From: Rhodobacteraceae bacterium Alg231-30
GTDB taxonomy: Bacteria; Pseudomonadota; Alphaproteobacteria; Rhodobacterales; Rhodobacteraceae
DNA length: 64,000 nucleotides
Direction: 5' to 3'
Assembly: GCA_900143615.1 (NCBI GenBank)
Contig: FREU01000001.1
Coordinates: 396,767-460,766, forward strand
In this document: in pieces, positions 29,146 through 38,535 of the stretch
Layout of the letters: the number at the start of each line of letters is the position of its first letter
Numbering within the stretch: the first letter of the stretch is position 1
Notes under the pieces: model-generated
The model's database searches: none
What the model was told of the DNA's origin: nothing
What the model saw: only the letters and a program-made list of their open reading frames with translations
Made by a program: the position numbers and the translations under genes

Positions 29146-29317
29146 GGGTTTCCCGAATTGGCCTCACAACGCGTACTTTGAATGGGGAAGGGATTGGTTT
29201 CAACGGATTTAAGTGCAAATAAAAGCGCATTCTGAACACGAAATACACGGCGTCCTAAGCGCCCTCAGGAGTCCAGAAGGCTAATCGCAGCGGTCGGTGC
29301 TATACAGTGAGGGCAGC

Positions 29318-30244
29318 CTAGAGGCTTTTCCAGCGCCCCAACATCCAGTACCACTGGTCCGGTTTCGCCAGAATGCGTGCAGATAAGCTTTCGTTAAAAG
29401 CGGTGGTCATCGCATGGGCATCGCTGTGCGCAATGGGATCTTCAAATTCAACTTTGAACTCACCGTCGCTGTCGCCCCGCGTGCCGTAGGCGGGCACCAT
29501 TGGGACGCCATATTTTAATGCCAGCCGAGCGGCGGACAAAGAGGTCAGGGCATCGTGGCCCAAGAAGGGCATGGGCTGCCCGTCAGCAGTTTTTTCGTCC
29601 AGAAGAATGGCGACAAATCCGCCACGGCTCAGGTGGCGCACAAGATCTTTGGTGCCTTGTCTGCCGGTTTGAAAAATAGGCTGTCCGCCAGCTTGGATGC
29701 CTGCATGAAGACGACGTTCATAGTGGCGGTTGTTTTGGCGGCGATAAACGGCACCGGTTTCCATACCACGCGATTTGAGCACGGCGCGGATTGCTTCCCA
29801 TTGGCCGAAGTGTCCTGAAACAATGATCGCGCCTTTGCCTTGCGCGCGAGCCTCAACCAATGCTTCAATGCCGGGACCTGAGACATCGAAATTATTGGGG
29901 TGTTTTTGAAACTCCGCGCAATGATAAATCTCAAAGAGGGTCTTGCCCATGTTGCGGCCCATGCTTGTGCAAATTGCCATACGTTGGGCGCGTTTCATGT
30001 TCGGAAAAACGCGGAGCAGTTCCCGATCAACGCGTTTGGTCGCGATTGGGAACCACCGCAAAATGACACCGACTGCGGTCCCTAAAGCTTTCGCACGGGC
30101 CTGAAATCCCCGCCACCGTGTTACGGTGAGTGCAGAGAGCAATGGGACATATCGAAGGTGATGCCAGAGAGAGACGATTGGTCGAGTGAACACCAGCGGT
30201 GTATGCGGGTAAAGTTGTGCAGGGCCAAGTGAAAACTTGGACAA
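29318..30244 (-). CDS. Lipid A-type lysophospholipid acyltransferase (LpxL/HtrB family)
   Basis: A 308-residue membrane-associated acyltransferase. One hydrophobic segment lies near residues 25-45. The catalytic HX4E-type motif is seen in 'SGHFGQWEAIRA' (about 142-153), with 'GAVYRRQNNRHYE' as the following acceptor-binding block. Family members add secondary acyl chains to lipid A or act on ornithine or other lysolipids. Which substrate applies here cannot be told. Confidence 0.8.
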   Translation of the reverse strand: MSKFSLGPAQLYPHTPLVFTRPIVSLWHHLRYVPLLSALTVTRWRGFQARAKALGTAVGVILRWFPIATKRVDRELLRVFPNMKRAQRMAICTSMGRNMGKTLFEIYHCAEFQKHPNNFDVSGPGIEALVEARAQGKGAIIVSGHFGQWEAIRAVLKSRGMETGAVYRRQNNRHYERRLHAGIQAGGQPIFQTGRQGTKDLVRHLSRGGFVAILLDEKTADGQPMPFLGHDALTSLSAARLALKYGVPMVPAYGTRGDSDGEFKVEFEDPIAHSDAHAMTTAFNESLSARILAKPDQWYWMLGRWKSL

Positions 30245-30429
30245 AATTTGCTTTTTGAGTTGCTTGAGCGAAAACTTACTTAGGGTAAGCGGCTATCCGG
30301 GGCGTGGGTCGGGAATATTTTCTTGGAAAACAAATTCGGCCGGAAAAAGTGTTCATTTGGTTGAATTTGGGCATCTGTAATACAGTTTTCGCTTGAGTCC
30401 ATGGCTGACGTATCTAATTTGTTTGTAAC

Positions 30430-30783
30430 ATGAAAAGACTGAGAAATCATTTTATTGGGGTGGATAGCGGCGAGGTTCAGCTGTTTTCCGATTTTGAAAC
30501 GGACGGTGAAATGTGGATCGGGGACGGTCCGCGCGAGAGCCGTAAATTGATCAAGTTTTCGGCCAAATATCGTGTTCCGCCCACCGTTACGGTTGGCTTG
30601 TCTTTGTGGGATATGGACTGTGAGCGCAATGTGCGTGCTGAGGTCGTGGCAGAAGAAGTCACAAACCTCGGTTTTCATCTGGTTTTTCGCACTTGGGCTG
30701 ATAGCCGAATTGCGCGTGTGCGCATGTCTTGGATGTCGATTGGAGAATTAGCGTTCAAAGACGACTGGGCAATAGACCCTTAA
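30430..30783 (+). CDS. H-type lectin domain protein
   Basis: A 117-residue protein consisting mainly of one H-type lectin domain (PF09458), named after discoidin/Helix agglutinin. Conserved strands are 'GEVQLFSDFETDGEMWIGDGPR', shown at about 14-35, then 'VPPTVTVGLSLWDMD' and 'GFHLVFRTWADSRIARVRMSWMSIG'. No signal peptide is seen, so it would be cytoplasmic or exported by another route. Such domains bind sugars or act as oligomerisation units. The role in roseobacters is unknown. Confidence 0.82.
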   Translation: MKRLRNHFIGVDSGEVQLFSDFETDGEMWIGDGPRESRKLIKFSAKYRVPPTVTVGLSLWDMDCERNVRAEVVAEEVTNLGFHLVFRTWADSRIARVRMSWMSIGELAFKDDWAIDP

Positions 30784-30787
30784 ACAC

Positions 30788-30818
30788 AAAAGCCGCGCAG
30801 TGAGCGCGGCTTTTGTTT
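30788..30818. terminator. Bidirectional terminator between the lectin gene and prs
   Basis: AAAAGCCGCGC (30788-30798), loop AGTGA, GCGCGGCTTTT (30804-30814), then T-rich. The A tract on the left lets it work for the convergent prs gene too. Confidence 0.92.
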
Positions 30819-30835
30819 GTCTGAGTGTGGCGGCG

Positions 30836-31852
30836 TTAGCTGCTGAACAGGCCTTCATACGCCGGCTCTAGCGTCTCGGTCTCAAAGAGCGAGGAGACCG
30901 AAGTGCCGTTGGCGATGTTCATGATCGCTTGTGCGAAAATTGGTGCTGTGGGCACCACACGAATGTTTGGTGTGTCCAGAACAGCCTGAGTTGGCTCGAT
31001 TGTGTCGGTGATCACCAAAGACTTCATCACAGAATTTGTGATGCGCCCTACTGCCGGGCCGGACAATACGCCGTGCGAGATATATGAGTGCACCTCGGTT
31101 GCGCCGTGCTCCAGGATAACTTCTGCGGCTTTGCACAGCGTTCCAGCGGTGTCACAGATATCATCGACGATGATACATTTTTTGCCTTCAACATTTCCGA
31201 TGACGGTCATCTCAGCAATTTCGCCGGGCTTTTCACGACGTTTGTCCACGATTGCGAGAGGTGCATTGATACGCTTTGCCAATTCGCGGGCGCGAGCCAC
31301 ACCACCAACATCGGGAGAGACAATCATGACGTCGCCCAAATCGTCTTTGAATTGGCTCATGATGTCCAAAGCAAAAACCGGAGACGCGTAGAGGTTGTCC
31401 ACAGGAATATCAAAGAAACCCTGAATTTGGGTGGCGTGCAGGTCCATCGTTAGGACACGCTCGATGCCGGAGCCGCTGAGCATATTGGCGACCATCTTGG
31501 CAGTGATCGGTGTGCGTGCTTTTGTGCGGCGATCTTGACGGGCATAGCCAAAATACGGGATCACGGCTGTGATACGCGCAGCCGATGAGCGGCGCAGTGC
31601 ATCAGCCATAATCATCAGCTCCATGACATTGTCATTGGCTGGGCGCGATGTTGGCTGAATGATAAACATGTCTTCGCCGCGCACGTTCTCAAACACTTCG
31701 ACGAAGATTTCTCCGTCGTTAAAGCGCTCGACGCGGGCATCGACAAGATCGACAGTCTTTCCGCGGTGCATAGACATGCGGCGCGAAATGGCTTTGGCCA
31801 ACGGTTTGTTGGCGTTGCCGGTTATGAGTTTTGGTTCAAGAAAGTTTGCCAT
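30836..31852 (-). CDS. prs: Ribose-phosphate pyrophosphokinase
   Basis: A 338-residue PRPP synthase that makes the common precursor of purine, pyrimidine, histidine and tryptophan synthesis from ribose 5-phosphate and ATP. Typical motifs are '[28 protein letters not shown]' near residues 59-86, '[14 protein letters not shown]' and the PRPP loop '[13 protein letters not shown]'. At 338 residues it is about 20 longer than E. coli Prs, as usual in alphaproteobacteria. Single gene ending at a shared terminator. Confidence 0.96.
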   Translation of the reverse strand: MANFLEPKLITGNANKPLAKAISRRMSMHRGKTVDLVDARVERFNDGEIFVEVFENVRGEDMFIIQPTSRPANDNVMELMIMADALRRSSAARITAVIPYFGYARQDRRTKARTPITAKMVANMLSGSGIERVLTMDLHATQIQGFFDIPVDNLYASPVFALDIMSQFKDDLGDVMIVSPDVGGVARARELAKRINAPLAIVDKRREKPGEIAEMTVIGNVEGKKCIIVDDICDTAGTLCKAAEVILEHGATEVHSYISHGVLSGPAVGRITNSVMKSLVITDTIEPTQAVLDTPNIRVVPTAPIFAQAIMNIANGTSVSSLFETETLEPAYEGLFSS

Positions 31853-31958
31853 GGTGAGGGGTCCCCAGGGTGTCGCAGATGACAGATTCGTGACGTTGCC
31901 ATCGCCTTAACACGAGCCTAGGGTCGCGCAAAGCATAGCGAACGCAAGGAAGACTGAA

Positions 31959-32558
31959 ATGGCTTATATCGACTATTATTTTGCGACAATTTCTCCATAT
32001 GCCTATCTTGCTGGGGCCCGGTTGGAAGAAATCGCTGGCAAACACGGTGTAATGATTCGGTATAAGCCGCTGGATTTGCCTGCGCTGTTTGCCCGCACCG
32101 GCGGGACACTGCCCAAAGATCGCCATCCAAACCGGCAGCAGCACAGGCTTCAAGAAATGGAGCGTCAGGCCAAAAAGGCGGGATTGCCTCTCAATCTGGC
32201 ACCTGCGCATTGGCCGACGAACATGGCGCCGTCGTCTTATGCCTTTATTGCCGCTCAGAACGCAGGCGGTGGTGATCTGGGGGCCTTGGCGCATGGGTTC
32301 ATGCGTGCGTGCTGGGCTGAGGAAAAGAATATCGCGGAAGACGATGTGATCCGAGAATGTCTGACGGCGGCAGGCTTTGATCCAGCTTTGGCAGATAGTG
32401 GATTGCTGCAGGGAGCAGAAACCTACGCCCGCAATTTGGAGGAAGCGATTGACGCCGGGGCCTATGGTTCTCCTTTTTACATAACAGAAGATGATGCACG
32501 CTTCTTTGGGCAGGATCGTCTTGACGATCTTGATCTGTATCTCGCCGGTAAGTTGTAG
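31959..32558 (+). CDS. DsbA-family 2-hydroxychromene-2-carboxylate isomerase-like protein
   Basis: A 199-residue thioredoxin-fold protein of the kappa-class GST/DsbA group. The N-terminal 'IDYYFATISPYAYLAGARLE' has Ser-Pro at the active-site position, as in hydroxychromene carboxylate isomerase, and lacks a CXXC. The C-terminal 'GAYGSPFYITEDDARFFGQDRLDDL' holds the cis-proline and FWGQDR-like signature. It probably takes glutathione. It lies directly before an alpha/beta hydrolase (stop and start adjacent, TAGATG), so both may act in one catabolic step. Confidence 0.85.
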   Translation: MAYIDYYFATISPYAYLAGARLEEIAGKHGVMIRYKPLDLPALFARTGGTLPKDRHPNRQQHRLQEMERQAKKAGLPLNLAPAHWPTNMAPSSYAFIAAQNAGGGDLGALAHGFMRACWAEEKNIAEDDVIRECLTAAGFDPALADSGLLQGAETYARNLEEAIDAGAYGSPFYITEDDARFFGQDRLDDLDLYLAGKL

Positions 32559-33353
32559 ATGGCGCTAGATGACGGTGCGCCTTTGCATTGGCGCTCGCTG
32601 GGGCAGGGACCGAAAAACGCTTTGGCATTGCATTGCTCGCTGGGACACGGTGGCACATGGAGGGCGCTCTTGCCTGCCTTGGGGGATGATCTCACGATCG
32701 AAGCGCCGGATATGCCCGGTCACGGGCGTAGCCCTGCATATGATGGCGTTAGTAGCACTGGCGAATTAGTGCTGAGTGCGGTGTTGCAGAAGATCACCGA
32801 GCCGGTCCATGTGATTGGCCACAGCTTTGGCGCGCTATGCGGCTTGCGGGTGGCACAACTACGCCCCGACTTGGTGAGCAGCCTAACGCTGTATGAACCG
32901 GTGCTTTATGCAGCGTGTCGCGATCGAAATCGGGCAGTATTTGACCAGGACGTACGCCGGATAGAAGAGGTCAATGATTTGGCGCGACAGGGGCAGTCCA
33001 CTGCCGCGGCCAAATTGTTTTTGAGCGATTGGGGTGACGGGCAGGCTTGGGACGCGTTGCCTGACAAAGCACGCGATGGATTTGCCGCGCGCATTCCATT
33101 CATCGCCGGGTCGCACGATTATGTGGTGCGGGACGTGCCGGATATCTTCGGTAAATTGGAGAGCATATCTGCACCTTCAACGATAGTTTTCGGAGAGCGC
33201 TCTCCGCGTATTATGCGTGAAGTATGTTCCGAGGTAGCCGAGCGCATTCCGGTCGCGCAGCTGGTCGCGCTGCCGGAGGCTGATCACATGGGAGCCATCA
33301 GCCATCCGGAAATTTTTGCAACACACATAAAGCGCACGTTAGATCGCGCTTAG
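32559..33353 (+). CDS. Alpha/beta hydrolase
   Basis: A 264-residue alpha/beta-hydrolase fold protein. The nucleophile elbow is 'VIGHSFGALCG' (Ser near residue 91), the oxyanion region 'CSLGHGGTWRALLPAL' lies near 27-42, and the C-terminal His is in 'EADHMGAISHP'. Substrate unknown. It starts immediately after the isomerase-like gene and ends overlapping the convergent threonine aldolase gene by four bases. Confidence 0.82.
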   Translation: MALDDGAPLHWRSLGQGPKNALALHCSLGHGGTWRALLPALGDDLTIEAPDMPGHGRSPAYDGVSSTGELVLSAVLQKITEPVHVIGHSFGALCGLRVAQLRPDLVSSLTLYEPVLYAACRDRNRAVFDQDVRRIEEVNDLARQGQSTAAAKLFLSDWGDGQAWDALPDKARDGFAARIPFIAGSHDYVVRDVPDIFGKLESISAPSTIVFGERSPRIMREVCSEVAERIPVAQLVALPEADHMGAISHPEIFATHIKRTLDRA

Positions 33354-34399
33354 GCGTTGGACGCAATTTCAATAAAGCGGTCAATCTCGGCATCCGGGAT
33401 TGACCAGTCACAAACCAGTCGTCCCATCAGGGTTTCATGCGGATCGTCGCCCTCTAAGCTGCCGGTTTCGATGTGATAAATTGCACCAGCTGCTTTCAAG
33501 CGCTGATGGCGCACACGCGAAGTCTCCATAAAGATCATATTGGCTTGAGGCTCGAAGCGGAACGTTACTCCTTCGATTGCGCGAAGCCCGTCACTCAGAC
33601 GCTTGGCCTGAGTGTTGGCTTTTGCCGCAGCGACCTTCCAGAGATCATCGGTGAGGTAGCCAAGCATTTGTGCAGAAAGAAAGCGGTGCTTGGAATAGAG
33701 CTGAGCGCCGCGTTTGCGACGTAGCTCAAATTCCCACGCGTGTTTGGGATCAAAGAAGATCACGGCCTCAACCCCAACACAGCCGTTTTTAGTGCCGCCA
33801 AAGCTGACGGCGTCAAAGCCAGCCTTCCAAGACATTTCTGCGGGGGAGCACCCCAAGGTCATCATCGCGTTGGCAAATCGTGCGCCGTCAAGGTGGCAAG
33901 GCAGGTTGTAAGACTTGGCGAGATCAGTCAGGGCCTTAAGTTCGTCCAAAGTGTAGACCGTACCACATTCCGTCACCTGTGTGATCGAGATCGGGCCACG
34001 TTGCGGACCATGAACGCCACGGTTTTCCTCGGCTTCGATGGCTGATCTTAGATCAGCGGTTGTCATTTTATCTGCCTGTCCCACAGGGGTTAGCTTCGTC
34101 CCGCCAGTATAGAACTCGGGCGCATTACATTCGTCGACGTTTATATGCGCCATAGGGGTGCAGAAAATTGTTTCCCAGGGCTGGCACAGTGTCGCAAGCG
34201 ACAATGCATTTGCTGCCGTGCCAAGGCCCACGAGGTAAACAGCGGCGTCGGGTGCTTCAAAGATCTCGCGGATTTTTTCACGCACCTGATCCATGATCGG
34301 GTCGGTCCCATAGGCCATGGCGTAGCCGGTGTTGGCCTCACTCATTGCAGCTAAAACTTCCGGCAGGGCCGGGCCTGAATTATCAGAGGCAAAATGCAT
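33350..34399 (-). CDS. ltaE: Low-specificity L-threonine aldolase
   Basis: A 349-residue fold-type I PLP enzyme that splits L-threonine or allo-threonine into glycine and acetaldehyde. Recognisable are 'FASDNSGPALPEVL' at the N-terminus, 'HINVDECNAPEFYTGG', 'LHCLDGARFANAM'-like 'CHLDGARFANAMM', and the PLP lysine in 'SFGGTKNGCVG'. Convergent with the hydrolase, and the ycgN stop immediately follows on the same strand side. Confidence 0.88.
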   Translation of the reverse strand: MHFASDNSGPALPEVLAAMSEANTGYAMAYGTDPIMDQVREKIREIFEAPDAAVYLVGLGTAANALSLATLCQPWETIFCTPMAHINVDECNAPEFYTGGTKLTPVGQADKMTTADLRSAIEAEENRGVHGPQRGPISITQVTECGTVYTLDELKALTDLAKSYNLPCHLDGARFANAMMTLGCSPAEMSWKAGFDAVSFGGTKNGCVGVEAVIFFDPKHAWEFELRRKRGAQLYSKHRFLSAQMLGYLTDDLWKVAAAKANTQAKRLSDGLRAIEGVTFRFEPQANMIFMETSRVRHQRLKAAGAIYHIETGSLEGDDPHETLMGRLVCDWSIPDAEIDRFIEIASNA

Positions 34400-34873
34400 T
34401 TAGAGCGGCTCCTCAATTATGTGGTCTTCCCACTCGTCTTCGGGGGTTTCAAATTCAGAGACTGTCATCCCGCGGACCGAGACACCAGCGTGATGTACGC
34501 TATCGGGATCGCCTGAAATCAGTGGGTGCCAATCGTAGAGCGGCTTGCCTTCCCACAGCAACCTGTAAGCGCAGGTTTGCGGCATCCAATATGCATGTGT
34601 GTCCAGATTAGAAGGTTTGAGCACGATGCATTCAGGTACAAACTGGTGGCGAATGTCGTATTGGGTGCAATGGCAGCTTTCATCGTCCAGCAGGCGGCAG
34701 GCCACACGGGTCAGTGCAACTTCGCCGGTGTCACCATCTTCCAGCTTGTTTAGGCAGCATTTCCCACAGCCATCACACAGCGCTTCCCATTCGGCCTGTG
34801 ACAGGTTTTTCAGCGTCTTACGCTCCCAGAAACGGGATTTAAGGCCTTGACGTTCGATTGGACCGTTGCTCAT
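34400..34873 (-). CDS. YcgN-family cysteine cluster protein
   Basis: A 157-residue protein of the UPF0260/YcgN family. The cysteine motif 'CDGCGKCCLNKL' near residue 30, then 'CRLLDDESCHCTQY' and further cysteines, suggests a bound iron-sulfur or zinc centre (CxxCxxxCC type). The start at 34873 is fixed by the ATGA overlap with the ribF stop. Function is unknown. Cotranscription with ribF is nearly certain from the overlap. Confidence 0.85.
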   Translation of the reverse strand: MSNGPIERQGLKSRFWERKTLKNLSQAEWEALCDGCGKCCLNKLEDGDTGEVALTRVACRLLDDESCHCTQYDIRHQFVPECIVLKPSNLDTHAYWMPQTCAYRLLWEGKPLYDWHPLISGDPDSVHHAGVSVRGMTVSEFETPEDEWEDHIIEEPL

Positions 34874-35802
34874 AGCCCACCTAGGATTTGGCGGCACTGG
34901 GCGCAATCTTTTTCGATTTGGGAAAGAAGCTCTTCGACGGTGTCGTACTTCTCTTCGCTGCGCAGGAAGTCGACCATGGCGACCGACAAATTAGTACCGT
35001 AGAGGTCGCCTGAGAAATCAAAGATAAAGGTTTCGATATTGGCCTTATTCTGACCAAACATCGGGCGAGTCCCCACAGAGGCGGCGCCGTGATAGCTGCC
35101 TTGATTTGGTCCTTCCAGAACGTCGACCAATACGGCGTAGACGCCATATTTCGGCTGATGTAGCCCATCGATAGACATGTTCGCGGTTGGAAATCCTAGC
35201 GTTCGCCCACGTTGTTCGCCGCCAATCACAGGACCATCTATGCGATGCCAGTGGCCCAACATGGAGGCTGCATCGCGCGGGCGACCTTCACCCAGAGCAG
35301 TCCGGATCGATGTTGAGGACACTTGTCCGGCGGAGCCTTCTATCAATTCGGCAATAGTGACGCCAAAACCCATCTCACGGCCAAATTCCTCAAGATCTTG
35401 GGCGGTGCCCTTGCGGCCTTTGCCAAAGCAGAAGTCCGCACCGACGACAATATGTGATAGGCCCAATCCGTCGGCGATCACCTGTTGCGCAAATTCTCGC
35501 GGCGACAGAGAGGAGAGCGTGGCATTAAAAGGCAGTTCATAGAGATGCTCGACCCCTAACTTAGCAAGACGATGAGCACGTGTTTCAGCCCCGGTCAGGC
35601 GAAAGGGTGGTGCGTCGGGGGCAAAGTATTCGCGAGGATGAGGCTCAAATGTGACGATGCCCAAAGGGGCGTCAGGGTCGGCATTGCGGGCAAGGTCGAT
35701 CACCGATTGGTGGCCCAAATGAACCCCGTCAAAATTGCCAATCGCAGCGCTGGCGCCGCGGTCGGTTTCGGTGACAAATTGAAAGTCTCGAATGATGCGC
35801 AT
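34870..35802 (-). CDS. ribF: Bifunctional riboflavin kinase/FAD synthetase
   Basis: A 310-residue enzyme that phosphorylates riboflavin to FMN and adenylates FMN to FAD. The N-terminal nucleotidyltransferase domain shows 'AIGNFDGVHLGHQ' (HxGH-like) and 'VGADFCFGKGRKG'. The C-terminal kinase domain shows 'GRTLGFPTANM' and 'YGVYAVLVDV'. Both domains appear complete. It is in an operon with ycgN. Confidence 0.95.
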   Translation of the reverse strand: MRIIRDFQFVTETDRGASAAIGNFDGVHLGHQSVIDLARNADPDAPLGIVTFEPHPREYFAPDAPPFRLTGAETRAHRLAKLGVEHLYELPFNATLSSLSPREFAQQVIADGLGLSHIVVGADFCFGKGRKGTAQDLEEFGREMGFGVTIAELIEGSAGQVSSTSIRTALGEGRPRDAASMLGHWHRIDGPVIGGEQRGRTLGFPTANMSIDGLHQPKYGVYAVLVDVLEGPNQGSYHGAASVGTRPMFGQNKANIETFIFDFSGDLYGTNLSVAMVDFLRSEEKYDTVEELLSQIEKDCAQCRQILGGL

Positions 35803-35874
35803 AGCCGAGGCCTAGCGGTTTGGAACTTGGCTTGCAAGAGGGAGGAGGGTTGTCCTCAGTTAAGGGCCGTGGCG

Positions 35875-36318
35875 TCAGTCAAACTTGCGGCTTGGCGCCA
35901 GAACAGTGGCTTCTCCCACCAGAACTTTCTTGCCATCGACCGCGCAGTGGCAATCCAGTCTGACGCGGCGTTTTGCGATGTCGATATCAATGACTTTGAC
36001 CTCTGCATAAACTGTATCTCCCGGACGCACCGGGGCGAGGAACTTCAGCGATTGGCCCATATAGACAGTGCCGTGCCCGGGGAGTTGTTCACCAATGACA
36101 GCAGAGATCAGACCAGCCGTGAGCATACCGTGGGCAATGCGGCCCTGAAAAATCGTGTCGTTGGCATAGTCGTCGTCTAGATGCACTGGATTATGATCTG
36201 TTGAAATCTGAGCGAACATTTCAATGTCCTGATCAGATACGACCTTACGCAGATAACGGGACATGCCCATTTCAATGTCTTCAATACAGATCGTGCCGCG
36301 TGGCAAATTGTCCAACAT
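35875..36318 (-). CDS. MaoC-family dehydratase
   Basis: A 147-residue hot-dog-fold protein like (R)-specific enoyl-CoA hydratase (PhaJ type). The active-site Asp/His pair is in 'ISTDHNPVHLDDDYA', followed by 'GRIAHGMLTAGLISAVIG'. The ATG at 36318 is chosen for its GGAGGG ribosome site. It hydrates trans-2-enoyl-CoA to 3-hydroxyacyl-CoA, and could supply polyhydroxyalkanoate or serve a degradative path. Confidence 0.85.
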   Translation of the reverse strand: MLDNLPRGTICIEDIEMGMSRYLRKVVSDQDIEMFAQISTDHNPVHLDDDYANDTIFQGRIAHGMLTAGLISAVIGEQLPGHGTVYMGQSLKFLAPVRPGDTVYAEVKVIDIDIAKRRVRLDCHCAVDGKKVLVGEATVLAPSRKFD

Positions 36319-36420
36319 GTGACCCTCCAGATGGAATGGCTTGGTAATTTTCTGACGACGAAGCGGTGCCGATTGCAACTTTATTGCTTTGCAGTCGCAG
36401 AAAATCAAGCCTTTTTTGGG

Positions 36421-37296
36421 TCAGCGTAGTTGGCCTATTGTAAACTGGGGAGAAACTTTTTCCCTTTTGATATAATCGTTTAGGAGGCCAGAATCTGGTG
36501 AGTGGATTGTTTTTGTTTCTGCGGCTGCGAGACCGCCGGATATAAACAGGGAATCAATATCTTCGCCCATGGCACCTAAAACGTCAGTTTGAGCGCCGTC
36601 GCCGATCGCAAGAATCGCTGCATCGGGGATCGATTTACCAAGTGCAGCAAGGCGGCGACGGGCGAGGTCATAGATCGGTGGGTGGGGTTTGCCGAAGTAG
36701 AGGCTCTCGCCGCCCATTTCCGTATACAGTCGCGCCAGCGCACCTGCACACCATTCCCGCACTTCGCCGCGATCGACAACAATGTCAGGGTTGGCACAGA
36801 GCAGTTTCATGCCTTTGGTTTTGGCATAAAGAAAGTCAGCGCGGTTCACGTCTAGATCGGCCATTGTGTCAAATGGTCCACAGCAGACAATGCCTTCGGC
36901 CTCGGCCAACGGAACACGGGTGATCTGCGTGGGGCTTTCAAGGATTTCAAGGGGTTCAAAGAAACCTTCATCGCGGGCCCACTCGCCCATAAAATAGACT
37001 TTTTCACCCACAGCGCCTTGGAGCATGGCTGCGCGCGCGCTGTCACCTGAGGTGGCGATTGTGTCGTAAGCGTCTGCAGGAACGCCAAAATCACCGAGTT
37101 GTTCCATCACGCCGGCGCGGGGTTTGGGCGAGTTGGTCACAAGCACAACAGTGCCGCCACGTTGGCGATAGGCTTGCAGGGCTGCGACGGCCTCGGGGTA
37201 GGCCGTGACACCGTTGTGAACGCAGCCCCAGAGATCGACAAACAGGGCGTCATAACGGTCGGAAATCTCGGCGAGAGAGGTGATGATCTGGGTCAT
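36421..37296 (-). CDS. HAD-superfamily class IIA hydrolase
   Basis: A 291-residue HAD phosphatase of the TIGR01459 type. The first motif is 'YDALFVDLWGCVHNG', in which the usual second Asp is replaced by a Trp-Gly-Cys context typical of this subgroup. Motif II is 'VVLVTNSPKPR', and motif IV is 'AILAIGDGAQTDVLGA'. The ATG at 37296 is preferred because AGGACC precedes it; an upstream extension of 16 residues is possible. It may act on small sugar phosphates. Confidence 0.82.
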   Translation of the reverse strand: MTQIITSLAEISDRYDALFVDLWGCVHNGVTAYPEAVAALQAYRQRGGTVVLVTNSPKPRAGVMEQLGDFGVPADAYDTIATSGDSARAAMLQGAVGEKVYFMGEWARDEGFFEPLEILESPTQITRVPLAEAEGIVCCGPFDTMADLDVNRADFLYAKTKGMKLLCANPDIVVDRGEVREWCAGALARLYTEMGGESLYFGKPHPPIYDLARRRLAALGKSIPDAAILAIGDGAQTDVLGAMGEDIDSLFISGGLAAAETKTIHSPDSGLLNDYIKREKVSPQFTIGQLR

Positions 37297-37400
37297 GGAT
37301 TCGGTCCTGCGCGCAAAGGAAACTTGATGTTTGTGGTATGTCAAAGGTCGGCCGCGAGCGCCAGTGGTTGGTTGCAGAGGAGGTGTTTTTCGGCTGGCTG

Positions 37401-37433
37401 TATTGCGTCGGTATTACGTCGGTATTGCGACGG
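37401..37433. repeat. Three tandem 11-bp repeats in a divergent intergenic region
   Basis: TATTGCGTCGG, TATTACGTCGG and TATTGCGACGG follow each other without a gap (37401, 37412, 37423). The 11-bp period is close to one helical turn, so a regulator could bind all three on one face. They lie between the divergent HAD and hydrolase genes. Confidence 0.85.
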
Positions 37434-37574
37434 TGTCATTTTTGCGGATTTAATCTTTTATTAGGGGCTGTTTCGCGAGACGCGACGTCATGCAATGATA
37501 GCCTTGGTGTGGCAGGTAGGATGCCCGAAATTTGCACGTCGCGTGGTGAGGCTGCGTGATGTTCAGAGATCGGG

Positions 37575-38462
37575 ATGGGGGCCAGAATGAGTGACGCAGT
37601 ATCGATGCAAGATATCGGGTTTAATGCTGCCGACAGCTGGCCATTGGCAGGAACACTCTATCGCGGAGACGTACCGCAGGTCGCGATTCTGATTTCGGCA
37701 GGCACAGGGTTTCCGCGGCGGTTCTATCGCCATGCTGCGCGCTATTTTGCAGCCCGCGGCGCGGTGGTGTTGACCTTTGATTTTCGCGGCACTGGTGAGT
37801 CCGGCGCGGTTGATTTGGCGCAGTCTGAGATCGACTATCCAGATTGGGGGCGGTTGGACATGACCGCAGCGCTAGAGACATTGGAGGCAGCTGCTCCGGG
37901 GCTGCCATTGGTGCAATTGGGCCATAGTGCGGGCGGGATGTTTGCCGGTTTCATGGAAAATCACGCCAAGGTGGTGCGGCACGCCTTTGTGTCGGTGGGC
38001 ACCGGATTTTGGGGTGCGCATCATTTGTGGCGCATTCCTATGGAGCTGTTTTTTTGGTGGGGATTTGGTCCATGGGAGTTGGCGCGGTACGGATACATAC
38101 GCGGGGGCGGTTTGTGGAGTGGTGAAGCGCTGCCGCCCAAGGTTTTTAAGACATGGCGGCGATGGTCGCAGCGGCGTTGCTATTTCAAACCGGATTTGGA
38201 GGCGCGGCGGTGGCCACATTATTTTGACGAGGTCCAAGCACCCATTTGTGCGTGGGTTTTTGAGGATGACGGGATCGCCACGCCAAAATCAGCGCGCGAC
38301 ACGTTGCGGTGCTATCCTGCGGCCCAGTCCAGCATCGCGGAAAGATCACCCAAGGATTTTGGGGTGAGCAGAATGGGCCACGAAGGTGCATTTCGTGCGG
38401 GGCGAGAGGCCTTGTGGGCTGAGATCTGGGATTGGCTGGTTCAGGGGGCGACGCCCCGCTGA
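37575..38462 (+). CDS. Alpha/beta hydrolase (serine aminopeptidase-like)
   Basis: A 295-residue alpha/beta hydrolase. 'VLTFDFRGTGESG' and the nucleophile elbow 'VQLGHSAGGMFAG' (Ser near residue 117) are present. The final His lies in 'GHEGAFRAG'. The start may be the ATG at 37575 or the one at 37587; neither has a strong ribosome site. The C-terminal acid is probably in 'VFEDDGIATPKSA'. Substrate unknown. Confidence 0.8.
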   Translation: MGARMSDAVSMQDIGFNAADSWPLAGTLYRGDVPQVAILISAGTGFPRRFYRHAARYFAARGAVVLTFDFRGTGESGAVDLAQSEIDYPDWGRLDMTAALETLEAAAPGLPLVQLGHSAGGMFAGFMENHAKVVRHAFVSVGTGFWGAHHLWRIPMELFFWWGFGPWELARYGYIRGGGLWSGEALPPKVFKTWRRWSQRRCYFKPDLEARRWPHYFDEVQAPICAWVFEDDGIATPKSARDTLRCYPAAQSSIAERSPKDFGVSRMGHEGAFRAGREALWAEIWDWLVQGATPR

Positions 38463-38535
38463 GCGATGCGGGAGCCGCCGCCGAGGGTGTAGGTCAATCA
38501 AGGCCCGAACACGTCAGGCCTTGATACAGCGGTGC

